A DNA stretch of 64,000 bases from contig NC_087391.1 of NCBI RefSeq assembly GCF_963675165.1, positions 3,181,001 through 3,245,000 on the forward strand. The letters are read 5' to 3'. The translations under genes were made by a program, and so were the position numbers. The notes beneath the pieces were generated by a model. The model worked only from the letters and a program-made list of their open reading frames with translations. It was not told where the DNA came from and made no database searches. The stretch comes from Halichondria panicea (lineage: Eukaryota > Porifera > Demospongiae > Suberitida > Halichondriidae). Below are positions 45,906-58,379 of the stretch, one piece after another (the first letter of the stretch is position 1; every line of letters starts with the position of its first letter).

Positions 45906-47546
45906 GAGAGTGAAGTTTGAAACTTTGGCATGATCAACAGGCTGACCAAAAGCTGACCAAAAGCTTTTTAATGTGTACCGTCAAGAGTGTATGAAGGCTC
46001 AAAAATTCTAATTTTCCATGTCAGTATGAAAGTGGACCTAAGCAAGGTGTGGTATCTGGTATCTACAGCCAACTGGCTGAGTTGGAAAAAAAGAGGTAAG
46101 ACCCCCTTCACCTATTGTAACTATCGGCACAGGGTAATGTACATGGTACAATTATAATTGGCTCACACGAATATTGTTCAGGAGGAGGCTATTGTTATTG
46201 CAGAAGTTAAGAAAGCAATTCTATCGAAGGACACCTCAGACTACAGTGATTATGATGTTACATGGTAGATCAATTCAGCACAGCAGTGGAGATTCCCTTG
46301 TGCGTAAGAAACTCTCCTGGAGCAATCAGTAGTACCGTCCAAACATTCTAGCCCTGGAATACGCACTGGAGTTGCAAATAAAATAATTATACTACAGGCA
46401 CTAGGGTGGTGGCTTGTTTGGAAATAATCAGCATATGCTATAGGTAGGCAGATAGAAAATATCTCGCTAACTAACGCAGCAACACCCCTTGCAACAACAA
46501 TAATGTAGGCGTGACAGGATGCGTGGGTGACGTCACAAAACAATGAATGTCATTAAAATAGCCAAATGTCTACAGCTTACGGAAATGGCTGGTATGGTGT
46601 CCCGGTGTCCCGGCCTACTTAGCTGTAGAACGGAAGGCGACAGGTCGATGCCTGCAGACAATACACAGCTGCGTAGAGTAGAGATTCACTAGGACAATAA
46701 ACATTAGTGACTAATCTATAATTATTACCAGTTGACCCATGTTGTAGCTACGATCCGATCTTACTGAGATGATCGGCCAGCTCCCGTCCAGACGACAGTT
46801 CTTCCTGGATACTGAACACATTGGGGAGGTTGTATGAAAAAAATGTGCGAGCCACAAGGTAAACACGAAATAATGGCACCTTCACAGGCTTTTGACCTGT
46901 CGCAGACTGTGTAGGTAATATTATACTACACAAACATACTACACAAACATATGATGGCAGGATGATTGTGTGCCTTTTTATAAGCGCCAGAAAAAATAAT
47001 TCCAGAACGGTTGGCGCTTATTTTAGGACCTAAAAAATTATGTTGATGCCATGGCGCTTAAATTATGGTGGCGCTGTAATAGTTGGGCGGGCCCGAACGG
47101 TTTCAAGCCTATGTCAGGATTTGTCTTTGCTGTTGCAGCCCAATCAGATTGCAGCATTTCTACTGTTTACTGTCACGTCCGATTGCGCAACCTCAAGCAA
47201 GCCCACTTCAGAATAATAATATTCATAGAATTATTCATAGCTGCTTATCAGCGTGTTACATAATTCAGCAAGACAAACACATAGGCTTGAAACCCGACCT
47301 CCCGTCAGGGGCGGTCGGGCTCCACCCAACTAGCGCTACCGCTACGTACAGTTGCATTAAGGTGCCATGCTAATATTAATGCTATTTCATATCGTGTTGC
47401 TATTAGCAAATTATTTCTTATAGGCGCTATTTCATACTGTGTTGCTAATAGCAAATACAAATGCTATTTCTTACAGCTGTTTGCATAGACCTTGCAAAAT
47501 GCAAAATACACTGTGTATAACCACTAAGTAGTGACAAACCACAAAG

Positions 47547-48725
47547 ATGAACCACAAAGAATCACATGAGCTCATGTACAGGCCATGTGATGAATGTTTG
47601 CTGAATCCATCCAGATCACAAAAAATCAGAAATGGCCTACTCCTATCCTCCTATCCTTACACTCATCCAAGCCTGAATTATGTGTATCCACAGGCAGCTC
47701 CTCATCCAGGTTTTACTGTTGGAGCAATGAATCCTGTAACTACAGGTGTTGCTGCTACAACCAACCAGTCAGCACAATCTGTTGGCATATCCGTGAATAT
47801 CAACCGCCCTGACTCTCCAGTAAGTGCTAGTCATCAGGCACGCAGTGCATTAAAACATATTGTACTGTGTGTGTACCTACATACATACATGCACACATCA
47901 GTATAAAGCAGACATGTATAAAGCAGACATGTTTATTTGTGCAGATCGAATGAAATACTTTGTCCGTATCATCCCTGTCAAGAAAACAGAAGCAATAACT
48001 CTTGAATGGCATGGTGAACATAGCTTATTTACGTCGCCAACAATACTCAAGATGAAGCTAATGGATTTCTACAAGGAAAAGCTGCCCTCAAATCCTGACT
48101 TGTTCGTTCTTGGTTATATAGTGAAACGAGGTGGGAAAAGGGGCATTGAAAAGAAAAGGAACTAGATCTTGCCTCTATGTATACTCAGTTTGATAAAGGA
48201 GACCCTATAACACTTTACTGCGAAATAAAAGCTATAATTTCTGTACCAAAGCGAAAACGATTCAGATTCAGATGTAGAAGACCACGAGAGACCACGAGAG
48301 TGAAGTCAAAAAAGCAGCAGACAAACTAAAAGAGAAACATCAAGAAAATTATGACAAAAGGCAGTTGACCCTTTGGGGTCGTATGATAGTCAATAAACAA
48401 TGGAAATCTTACGATGATCCTCCTGATGTACCTCTTATAACTGGTGGACTACGGAAATTTCCACGGAAAGAAACTATCTCTGAAGCCATCACTGGTGCAG
48501 CGCTGGCTTTTGCAAAAGCTATTTCTCCTCAAACTAACCAACAATCATCAAAAACCCCAATACACCAGTGTATCCCCAATGAGCAAAGCCCGGGTTAGTA
48601 GTGAATACATAACGCAGTTAAAATCGCTACAACAGCTGCGTGATTGTGGTGTACTCAGTGATGATGAATTCATGGAACAAAAGTCAATCGCTTTAGACAA
48701 CATTAGGAGCATAAATGCAAGAAAC
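47547..48725 (+). pseudogene. Conserved protein of unknown function carried with a DDE transposase
   Basis: Coding-like segments in order: MNHKESHELMYRPCDECLLN with a Pro/Thr/Asn-rich tail (47547-47819, possible donor GTAAGT); MKYFVRIIPVKKTEAITLEW, FLVLGYIV-like region (about 47950-48160); KKAADKLKEKHQENYDKRQL, LTLWGRMIVNKQWKSYDDPP, KETISEAITGAALAFAKAIS (about 48310-48560); and YITQLKSLQQLRDCGVLSDD, EFMEQKSIALDNIRSI to the stop near 48727. The last part looks like a SHOCT-type short helical tail. Frame changes between segments, and two-copy duplications (TATAAAGCAGACATG, AGACCACGAG), mean it is probably broken. It converges on the transposase inside a shared pair of terminal repeats. No function can be named. 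Confidence 0.45.
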
Positions 48726-48806
48726 TGAAACTTTGAACATGTACTGTATATAATATGTGCAGTGTGCATTAATTGTAATGAATATAAAAAAAATACATAA
48801 ATTTAT

Positions 48807-49894
48807 TCAACCAACATATCCTGCATGATTGAACCACCCAAAGCAGTCATCGGCTGTCACTAAAGAGAATGCTGCTTGTACAATGTCAGTGGCACATGCC
48901 GCTCCAATCCGTCCAATAGCTTCATCACTTTCTTTCAAAACAGCTTTAATCTTGGAAAATAATTCTTCAATGGGATTTAGATCGGGTGAATAAGGGGGTA
49001 GAAAATGTACTAGCGCACCAACACTCTGAATTAGACTAACTGCACGGGAAACATGATGGATGGATGCGTTGGATGGATGCGTTGTCAAGAAATACAATGC
49101 TTCTAGGATTTCTACCATTGAATGGGAGTAGTTGAGGTATTAGAGATCGCTCCACAAAGTCACAAAACAAGTCACAAAACACGTCACCATTTACACTTCC
49201 TGTAATACTATCAACACAAATAACTCCATTCATATCCATTGCTGCCACAGAATTTACCCTTTTCCCTCTACATAGCATCCTTCTTGAGGTAGCACGTTGT
49301 CCTTGCAAGGCATACCCAAATTTCCTCATCGAATCTCTAGCATCATTTCCTGTTTCATCTACAAACACCATCATTTCCGGTAAGATGTTCATTTTGCTGT
49401 TTGGCAACCATGTGCAACTTTTTCCTTGAAAAATTGTTGCGCTTAAGGAACCTGCAGATGGCTGACTTGCTCACTGTACTACCGGTCTTGACCAACAACT
49501 CTGAACATATTTCGCGTAGATAAGCAGCAGGTTTCTCCAAAACAATCTGTAAAATGACAAACTTTTGTGACTCTGTCAGTGTTTGAGGTCCTTTGCAGTA
49601 CTTTGTATTTACAGTTCCTTCAGCCTGAAACTTCTTCACTGCTCTCCATACAGTGGACGTGTCTACACATAGATTAGTAGCTATCTGCTGGTATGAAAGT
49701 CCCAGCATAAGGCGTTGGTAGACCATTCTCCACTTTAGGTCCTCACCATATGCCTTGGTTCTATGCATTTCCATACTAAAAGACATCTTTAAATTCTCTT
49801 TTTTGAATTTACATGTACATGTAATACTATTTGTTTGCATAGCTACAATATGGTGGTTTTGTGGTAATGTAGTGAATGGTTTAGTATTTTGCAA
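48807..49894 (-). pseudogene. Tc1/IS630-like DDE transposase, frameshifted
   Basis: The N-terminal half (about 49790-49410) holds a helix-turn-helix: KWRMVYQRLMLGLSYQQIAT, NLCVDTSTVWRAVKKF, then RFLKRNNFSRKKLH. A frameshift near 49395 leads into the catalytic half: MMVFVDETGNDARDSMRKFG (first Asp), RSIVFLDNASI (second Asp) and HFLPPYSPDLNPIEELFSKI (Glu). A 13-bp tandem duplication (49059-49071 and 49072-49084) shifts the frame directly after DNASI. The family cuts DNA with this Asp-Asp-Glu triad. The last residues (ADDCFGWFNHAGYV) match the usual C-terminus, so the gene is near full length but not functional as read. Confidence 0.7.
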
Positions 49895-50078
49895 GGTCTA
49901 TGCAAACAGCTGTATAGGCAGCATTATGTTATGTAATTAGCGCCTATATTAAAGACACAATATAAAATAGCAAATAAATAATAGCGCCTATAAGAAATAG
50001 CATGCTATTATTTGCTATTAGCAACACAGTATGAAATAGCTGCATGTGTATTATCATTGTCCCCCATAGCTGAGACTG

Positions 50079-51645
50079 TTAAGACTGAACCGTGACGTGC
50101 ATAACTGAAGTTTTACTGAGATAATTATTAATGATGTGGAAGAGGACAATGAGAGGATAATTTAAGTAAACTTTCTTGTGAGACGAATATTGAGACGAAT
50201 AGAATATTGTGCAAGTTAAAATCATCTGCCAGTATCTGTGCCTAGTCATTTTCCTCGTGTGGAATTCAAACCGACCGAGCCACTTGAAAGCTTGTTCAGC
50301 ACATTCAGTATTTACCCCGTGGATTTCGCTGAAAGCAGAAAGAGGGTATTGGGTTCTCAGGAGGCATACAACACACAGTGTGCTTGTTACAATGGAACAA
50401 AACCTGACTTTGTTCAGAAGTATTTTGGCTCCCAACGATCCTTTGGCTTCCAAATTCTTCAAAAATAGATGAAAACCACACGCCCTCAATCTTTCAAGAT
50501 CGTGTACGTTCCTACCAAACGTAGTGTATAGGAAAATGTAGGCATGTAAACATTTCGGTAAAGTTGATCCACATGGTCTTACACAGCGAAAAGTCCGGCA
50601 GTTCGGTCATAAAAACGATCGATATTCTTACAACCCACCAGAACAGTGTCATCATCATTGTCAGGAAGAGGTGCTTTTTCAGCATGTTTTCGCCATGTGC
50701 TGGGCAAAATTTGACGGTATTTTACTCTTTCCCTCCAAGTTTCAGGACAACACTGGGTAATATTTAATACTCGAGTCTCACGATCCTGTCCAGCTTTAGC
50801 TTTAGAGTGCACACATTGGCCGGCAGATCTTCTCAATGCCATCCAAACAACAGTAACTGCATAAAAATATTATACATGCAGTCACTATAACTTCCAATAA
50901 CCTATAACTTCCAATAACTTAACTTTATAATGCGACTAAGGTGAGTATAATTATACAGAGTTAGTGTTAGGGGGGTGGTTAGGTAAGGGGTATATAGGTA
51001 AATGGTATAGGTAACAAGGTAGGGTTAGCAATGTGTTAGGGGGATGTTAAGCAGGTAAGGGTTAGGGGGGGTTAGGAGTAAGGGTTAGGGGGATGGTTAG
51101 GTTAGGGGGTTAGGTAGGGGGTTAGGGGGAGGGTTAGGTAATGTATATAGGTTAGGGTTAGGTTAGTGGGATGGTTAGGTATATGGGTTAGGGTAAGGGT
51201 AAGGGTTAGGTTAGTAGAGTTAGGGTCATGGTTAGGTAGTTTGGTTAGGAGTTAGGTATAATAGTGGGAGAGGGTGAAGGTAAGAAATATCTTACCTTCC
51301 GTGCATTCTTTCTTGTCGCATTGATGGTGCACCCACGGACTGGTTTTACTTGTTATGTACAGTTCGTCTACGCCAACATCTGTAGCGAAGCTGGTTGATA
51401 AAAGATTACCACAGTCGTTGTGGTAATTAACCAGGCAGTACATAAACCATGCGTCTTCAATGTTTCGACCATCGACCAAATAGAGTATGGTCTTTCAATC
51501 GAAGACAATCCGCTTCTCTGAAGTTAGCATTGTATACCTCGGCTCTTGACTCAAATGAAGCAGCACTGTTGTTAGTCATAATTATCTTGTAGCAAGTTAA
51601 TTTCAAAAACTGTAGTGCAGTGAAAGTATTTTGCATCATTGACAT
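50079..51645 (-). pseudogene. KDZ-like transposase relic
   Basis: Down the minus strand the segments are: RNIEDAWFMYCLVNYHNDCG, then WVHHQCDKKECTEG (51479-51300) ending in donor GTAAG; after about 430 bp, DGIEKICRPMC (near 50830) and GCKNIDRFYDRTAGLFAV (to 50579); then further down RACGFHLFLKNL and VNTECAEQAFKWLGRFEFHT, RKMTRHRYW (about 50330-50220). The H-x-C-D..C exon end, the following DGxxKxxRxxC and the NTExxEQxFxWL..F..TRxM motif are the KDZ (Kyakuja-Dileera-Zisupton) pattern as I remember it. Frames do not join cleanly, so this is a relic. Telomere-like repeats fill the intron. Confidence 0.45.
50955..51265. repeat. Interstitial telomere-like (TTAGGG-related) repeats
   Basis: The + strand carries many GGTTAGG, TTAGGGTTAGG, GTTAGGGGGATGGTTAGG and AGGGTAAGGG units, degenerate but unmistakably G-rich in TTAGGG register. 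Unique sequence continues on both sides, so it is not a chromosome end. It lies in the intron of the KDZ-like relic. Confidence 0.75.
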
Positions 51646-51699
51646 TGATACTGTAGTAGTGTGTAGTTTTAGAGTCTACTTCGTAGCTATGGTGATATT

Positions 51700-52792
51700 T
51701 CTTATTGCAGGATAGCCTTCTGCACTAAAGCCGTTTGTAGTATACACTAGAGGGCAATTTCTGATCATGAGTGGCTCTTTACAACTGGTGGCAGAAGAAT
51801 AATGTGTTTCGGGGACTCGTTTCAGGGAATCTTTTTAGTAAATTTATCAAGCTGACAAGCTGACATTCAAGTTTTGCTTCGCTCAACTCCAATGTTCCGG
51901 AAAATAAATTTAGCTGCTAGAAACAATGCTGTACTCTTGCACTGCTCACGTGTAGGAACACTCGAACAACCGGACACAACTCTTCGGTACTGTGACAGTG
52001 GAAATTACTATACTCTCATGTACTACAATACAGAGTGCATGCATAGATTGAAGAGGGAAGAGGGAGAGGGATTGGAAACGGAAGTAGCCATTTGCAGCAT
52101 GGCACAAAAAGGCCTTTGATGTTGATCCGTGTTACGGTTGCGCAACACGCGGGAAACCCCTCCAACATAATAGTTTAGCCTTTTATCACGTTTATAGAGC
52201 TGCAGTCATGTCACGTGGTTGTGTCCTACTGATCCATAGTGAGATACTGATCCATAGTGAGGAGCTTTAACGAAACAGTTACATGCTGCACTAGCTACAA
52301 GGTATAGTGTACACAAACAAGCCTGAGGGCAGAAATAGATCTACAAGCCTTTTACAAGACCCACTTATACATGTAGCTATAATACAAAATAGTATATCAT
52401 GTACCAGCTCTTATGCAGCTACAGAGTCCTGTTCCTAGTTCTTACCTAAATGCCGAAGTCGTGGTGGTGGTGTAGGGGCCATCACTAGATTACTAGTAGT
52501 GCCTAGATGCATTGTAGTGGAGGGTGCAGGCATTAGGGTCTGAGGTTTCTGGTCGAGCATGTGATGGTTGCTGTCCATGATATTACAAGCTGAGATTTAT
52601 ATTCTTTTGCTGCAGTATACGTACATAGATCTAGTAGGTCTAGTTTGCAGAGCATGTCAATAGGGAGGAGACTGTGATATTGGAGGTTATAAAGAAGGAG
52701 TAGATGTAACAATGGCATGCGCAGACACTAGTAACCAGGCCTAGTTTTGCCTAACCCGAGCATGCAACCACTAACTTGAACAGCTAAGAGAT
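51700..52792. other. No recognised gene
   Basis: An 81-codon frame at 51874-52119 (+) is unrecognised. Otherwise only short duplicated stretches are seen (GATACTGATCCATAGTGAG near 52223-52261). Confidence 0.4.
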
Positions 52793-52985
52793 ATGGAATC
52801 TTCGTGTGTGTGCTTGTGGAAGGGCTGCAATCAGAAATGTGACAAGCAAGAGGATCTGGTCCAGCACATCAAAAGTCGACATGTGGAGAAAACTGAGGAC
52901 TTTACGGCCTGTATGTGGAAGGTAAGGCATGTATCCGAATGAAAAAGCCTTTTAATATCCACTCTCATGAAAAACCAAACAAGTG
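52793..52985 (+). pseudogene. GLI/ZIC-like C2H2 zinc-finger fragment
   Basis: From an ATG at 52793 the frame reads CLWKGCNQKCDKQEDLVQHI, KSRHVEKTEDFTACMWK to 52921, a GLI-type finger with its CxWxxC start and H-x-x-x-H end. A possible donor GTAAGG follows, and directly after it another frame reads IRMKKPFN, then HSHEKPNKCA (to about 52980) followed by GTGAGT, as if the second finger had lost part of its middle. A MITE begins 18 bp further on. No later fingers are visible in the window. Confidence 0.5.
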
Positions 52986-53003
52986 CGCAGTGAGTCCCTC
53001 TTA

Positions 53004-53340
53004 TGCACCTATCAATTTCAGTCCCCACTACCCCCCATGCGTGCTATGTCGGGGTTTAGTGGGGATTTGATTTACATCAATATCAACTGCCCCACCCCAG
53101 GGGGCCTGGTTGAAATCAAATCCTCACTTCCCTCCCATACCCCCACTTAACAACCTCGGGATTTGACTACACGCGCACGCGTACATGCGCTATACTTTTC
53201 TGGATATTGAGTTTGTATATTGAGGAAGTCAAATTCCCCACCCTATCCCGCACCTCGGGGTTACTTGCTGAATCAAAACCCCACTATGTCCCCACTGTGC
53301 CCCGCAGGGGGGGTAGTGGGGACTGACATTGATAGGTGCA
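53004..53340. mobile_element. PIF/Harbinger-like MITE with TTA target duplication
   Basis: The left end TGCACCTATCAATTTCAGTC and the right end (reverse complement TGCACCTATCAATGTCAGTC) match in 19 of 20 bases and continue through CCCACTACCCCCC. TTA flanks both sides (53001-53003 and 53341-53343). Length is 337 bp, with no coding sequence. Confidence 0.75.
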
Positions 53341-53343
53341 TTA

Positions 53344-56300
53344 CATGCATGCACTACTAAGGCCGGTAGCAGGCTATCGTACTTCTAAATAAGACGCCAC
53401 CCAGACTGAAAAGTAATTTTAAAGTCTCCATATAGAGCTTGGTGGCGCGTTGTAAATGGAGGCTAACATCACATTTTTTTTCAGAAAGCTTGAGGCTGCC
53501 CAAATGGTTGGTAGACGTGGTATCCACGGATGGCATCATCCATTTCAAACGGTGTTCCACCGGCGGTAGCCATTTTGTCAGACTTTAGCCTCGATTTCCA
53601 AGTTTCTAAGGCGGCCTGGAATCGGGGATACCAAGATTGTTCAAATAACCAGGCGCCCTTCTAAATACGCGCCTCCCTGGACCAAATCTGTCTCTAATTA
53701 TGGCCCTTGCTCATATCGTAATTATTAAAAAGAGGTGCCTTATTTAGAAGAAGTACGGTATATATGTGTAGGCCCACATGCATGTACATGCTCATTTTCA
53801 GCTGGTAACCTATTACTATCCTATTATTCTAAGAATAGTATAGCAGCATAGTTATGCAATATGACCTTTAAATAGTTGACGATGCTTCAGTGGAGTAGGA
53901 ACAGTTAAAAGGTTGGGGGGGCCACTTGGGTGACGCGGAACGCCGGAAATGAGATGAATATCCACCAATAATTATTCCCAGGCCGTCCCTTTTGGAAAAA
54001 TCAGTCTGGGACCGAGGCTATACCATTGTACGTGTCCACGATACTTTTGTAGTTAGTGGAAGTTGGAACATGTAATTATTGCCGAGTTTTTTTAGTTGCT
54101 TATAACTGTTTCAGTATCCAGGAAGCTGAAGCTATACATAACATAAAGCCAGGGGGGAGCTTCCCCCTAAAAGAAGGGGGAAATTAATATGAAGAATACT
54201 AGACCCAACATTATCGATTTAATCGTCACCCATGTAGCAGCTATCAAAACAATGGTTAGTCACTCTTTTGCATGGTGCCTGGATGTATTCATATTGGAGT
54301 GGTTTATGGGATCAAATTCGTGTGGACAGAGGGAGAGAGTGGTTTTTGATGTTTTATGTTCTGAGAATTTACCGACACAACACTTCAAAAGCACCTTACC
54401 GTAATTTTATCTGGCAGTAATCCAATCCTTTTTCAACAACAAAGGATGTAAACAGCCACCCCACTCAGAAATCTTCACCTCTAACCCTACCACATTCTAA
54501 CCACATACTTCTAACTGGTAGTCACCACTCACCAGAGGAGGTAGGCCAACCTATAATCAATAATTGTACTGAGAATCCAGTTTCTATAAAACCTACCCAC
54601 GTTCTTACTGCAGTTCCATTCTTACTGCAGTTCCAGTCTGGACGTGCCATGGGATTACAAAATCTTCTCACAATTAGGAAACTTCTGCTTTAGAAAATTA
54701 TTTAGGTCTGATGAAACTTTCATTTCAATGTAATCTAAGGCAAGACAGCGATCACATAATATGAGTTGAAGCGCAGAGATTCGAATATAGCCTAGACTTT
54801 GCAGCCTCGAATCCATGTCTGTATTTTAATCGGCCTGGTCTACGTGACTAGCCTCAAGTCTAGCTGTGCTCTGTAGCTAGCGAAGCATCCAAGATACCAT
54901 TTTTACACTTTACGTATCTGCTAAGGGGCATGATCCCGTCGAGGATATTCTCCGTGTTTAAAATGAGGAAAAAGTCATAGCTTGAAGATTGATACTCCGT
55001 GTTTTACACTAACACGTGAATGTTTTATTGTGTATGTTGGAGGCTCCAAGCAGTCTTGTTTTCTTTCCGAATAGCACGTGTTTGTACTGCCTGACTATAT
55101 TGGAATGAACACAACTTTGCATTTTAAATCCCCCGCATTTGCTACTAGTAATAGTTTTATACATGGAAAGGGTTACACAAAAAGTGCTTCCTTGGGGGCT
55201 CATCCTCTGAAAGGAAGTCCACAGATTGGCCTATAGAAACCCAGCTACTCAAAAGGTTTTGTTTAGATCAGATTTCGTCTCGGTCATACCACTAACTTAC
55301 TGTAGGCATGATGTACTCGTCAACTGCTGGTACTGAAATTTCTTTTGAAATTAATGTTCACCCTGGTACTGCCTCCATTCCAGCAAAAAGTTCTCACGCA
55401 AGATATGTTTCAACAGATACGATCACATGTATCCGCATAAAGATATAATACACCTGTCCTACTTCTATAGATTGCTAGTGATTTCCTCCGTCCGTGACAG
55501 TTAGCAAGCTGGATTAAATGTAGGAAAAGTACAGTTCTATCTGAAGCAAGAGCAAGTTAAACGCTCCACAGACCGAAATGAATTGGAGAAAGCTACGATT
55601 AGTTAGGAGTCTAGATCTCTTCGAACTTGGTGAATTGCAGCCGTCAGAATTATGTACCAGTCGTGTCTGAAGAAGTGACGACAGAGAGGACTGGGCATGC
55701 AGATTGCTTCCATCATACATGGTGATATATTGACTGCTAAGCGTGCCAGAGGGAATTCCACGAGAGTTCCACGAGAGTCTAGTGGTTCTTGGGGTAAATA
55801 CAAAAGTCATTATTAATTATGATAAATTAATGCTGTCCATATTAATTGATTGTCCATATTAATTGTTTTTACTGAATGCCTAGATAATGTTGTATTCGTT
55901 TTGCAGGTTATTTGGAAACGGCTCTCTACGGACACCAGGCCGTGACCCGAGGCTAGGTACCGAAACGTTTGTTGCAAAACCAAAAAGAGTAGTTCTGTGT
56001 CATGGCTATGAAAATGTTTGGTCTCTAGTCCTCTCTTTCCGGAGAAGAACTGCCCTCCTAATCAACGCTGGAAGTTGTTGCAGCTTGCACATTGTCAACA
56101 ATCAGTCCTACTACTGAAGATGAGACGATTATAATGTACGATAATAATTGTACGTGAATGTGCCAAGGATTTTGTTGATGGTGTGCGAGAAGGATTTCTC
56201 TCAATTTTTAAAGTGTCTATACGATTGAGAGGCCACGCATGAAAGAGCAGCTTGTATGGGAGAGGACGGTAAACACGCACATTTCGATGGATTTGCACAT

Positions 56301-57272
56301 TGTTGAGTTCGTGCATCGAGCAGCGTGCGGATTAAGATTTAACATTCAACCATAGATCAACTAACAAAACATAGACGGTAAATACTAAGACAAGGTAAAT
56401 ACTAAGACTACTAAGACGACTACTAAGACAACAAAGACAGTGGAGCAGGCAACAATAAGATAGACCTATACAAAAGAAGTGTTAACTAGTAATAAGAACT
56501 CACAGTAAACAATTACAATATTAAGAACAGAAATGACGTCATTACACATATGGAGCACGCGTGTAAAAACGCAAATGGGGACGCTTGGTCCCAATAATAG
56601 CGAAGATTCAATAGATGAAGTTATAGGAATCTAATAAAGTTCCAGAAGACACTCCAAGCGTACAGTTGCTCTAGTAGGAGTAAAGTGTTTGATCATCTTC
56701 CGGGTCGAAAACACACCCAGTTTCCAAGTCTGCTCAAGTGAAAAAAAGTGAAGTTTATTACGCCTGGACGTATACTTAGTTCCTGGTGTTGAGTCATTAG
56801 ACTGCACACAATTCCGAACAATTCACACGAACATACAACTCAATGTAGTTAAGGAGCAACCATGCAGCTATTAATTATTGATACACCCTGTAAGTTCCGT
56901 ACCGGACATGAAAGTAATACTTATTATTGATACAACTTATTATTGATACACCGTGCCGATACATTTAAGGAGTGATCATTTGCTAGAACTTTGCACAAGG
57001 TTGTTTCTTGCATCAATTCCTTTGTAGAGCAACTTTTTCGCCATAAAAGCTTTTAGCATTTGTTTCACAACTAGTGGTAGTGCCCCCTCAAGCACTTCAT
57101 AAGACCTTCCGTTACGTGAAAGTAGTCAGGATAGAATCCCTGTGCACCCCACCCCGTAGGTGGTAGCATAGTGCTCATGCATAAGAGTGGCACACTGTGC
57201 TGTATGTGTCTGTCTGGTGTATGTGTCTGTCTGGTCCTTGGGGGGAATTTTTCTGACAGGAACTGCAGGTGT
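53344..57272. other. No recognised gene over 3.9 kb
   Basis: Open frames here (for example 54189-54404 +, 55514-55810 -, 55887-56117 +) show no motif I can identify, and I do not call them. Short two-copy duplications recur (TTCTTACTGCAGTTCC near 54603-54633, TTCCACGAGAG near 55756-55777, GTAAATACTAAGAC near 56370-56410, TTATTGATACA near 56919-56951). Confidence 0.5.
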
Positions 57273-58024
57273 TTAACCCTTTAACCGCCACGGGCCACGT
57301 TCGTGGCCCGCAATAGTGACTTTTTTTGCGAAATTCTAATTCTGCGATACTTAGGAAGTAGCTCGAACTACGCACATCCCTGTAGAGGAAGAGCTGTAGA
57401 ATCACGTGCATCCAAGCCACGTTGCTATATTAAAATTTCATTAGCATCTTACCGCACGAATGGCTAGGTTGTTTACTTGTGCCGATGTGCTTGAACAGCT
57501 TGAGGGCGATGTCTCCTCTGGTGATGACAGAGATAGTAGGATACCGGCTACCAGCTTTATGCCAGACGCTGATGAACTGTCTGGGACTGAGGACATGGAC
57601 CTAGACGCTAGCACTATGGACCAGGACGGTGAAAGACCAAGAGAGGGCTCACTGTGTGACTCTGGCAAGTAGTATAGTATAGCTAGAATATCTAAGTATA
57701 GTATAGCTAAAATAGAATTAGCAGTAATGAACAGTCTTTGTGTGAGCTTGTAAATTTCATAGATTGTTCACCTACTTCAAATTGATATTATCTTAGCACT
57801 ATTACATTCATATGATGCAAGCTTAGTCAAGCCTTTATACCATGGCTGATCCATAAAAAAAATTTTTTGGATTTCCGCTGGCCGAGCATTTAAATGGTGA
57901 GCGTAATAACCGTGGTTGTTATGGCAACACAATTTTGTGTTGTATGGGCTGCTAGGCATTTTATTGCTCTGGAAACCCGATAGAGAATTTACAGACATTT
58001 CACTTCACTGTCAATTAGGGTTAA
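57273..58024 (+). mobile_element. piggyBac-like MITE family A, best-preserved copy
   Basis: TTAA flanks both ends (57273-57276 and 58021-58024). The left terminus begins CCCTTTAACCGCCACGGGCC, the right ends CAATTAGGG. A near-perfect palindrome (57291-57310) lies just inside the left end. An open frame of 70 codons (57460-57672) begins MARLFTCADVLEQLEGDVSS and is acidic, like the N-terminus of piggyBac transposases; the catalytic part is absent. Four other copies lie at 32690, 36197, 40040 and 59258. Confidence 0.75.
57460..57672 (+). pseudogene. N-terminal remnant of a piggyBac-like transposase
   Basis: Seventy codons from ATG to TAG: ARLFTCADVLEQLE, then acidic GTEDMDLDASTMDQDGE. It is about one eighth of a usual piggyBac transposase and lacks any catalytic Asp region. 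The same frame, with indels, is visible in the other family A copies, so the deletion predates their spread. Confidence 0.5.
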
Positions 58025-58379
58025 ACTGTGATTGCAAACCAACATTAAAAACAAAACAAGGTTGTCTGCATGTCTTCATTGACTGCCATGCAATGTCTAC
58101 ATTCTCCAAGGTACTGACTGGCTAAATTATCTCCAGGAACTAAAGTAATGGAGAGCTGCCATTGATGTTTAGGGTTACTCCAGTGAGCAATGAAGGCATC
58201 ATAATTTATAGTAAACTTACCTCTAGTTTCTTTATCTCATCCATAATTGCCCCGTATTTAACTAGTACAGATGACTTGCCAGCAACTGAATACTTTTCTC
58301 AGTAGAACGATACCTTGGTTGCACGTTGCCCAAGAAAATGCTGTGTGGTTCGTTTGGGTGTCAAGTAATTACAATACCT

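Larger units (their letters stand above)
47381..50040. mobile_element. Long-TIR transposon with two convergent genes
   Basis: The first about 140 bp and last about 170 bp are imperfect inverted copies. The left starts GCTATTTCATATCGTGTTGC and the right ends GCAACACAGTATGAAATAGC. Further in, ACAGCTGTTTGCATAGACCT on the left pairs with AGGTCTATGCAAACAGCTGT on the right (49894-49913). Between them are a plus-strand conserved gene and a minus-strand DDE transposase. I could not match a target duplication. The transposase is broken by a frameshift and a 13-bp duplication. Confidence 0.6.

Noticed and set aside
50955-51265. A chromosome end (telomere)
   Set aside because: Repeats are degenerate, and unique sequence with exon-like parts of one relic continues on both sides.
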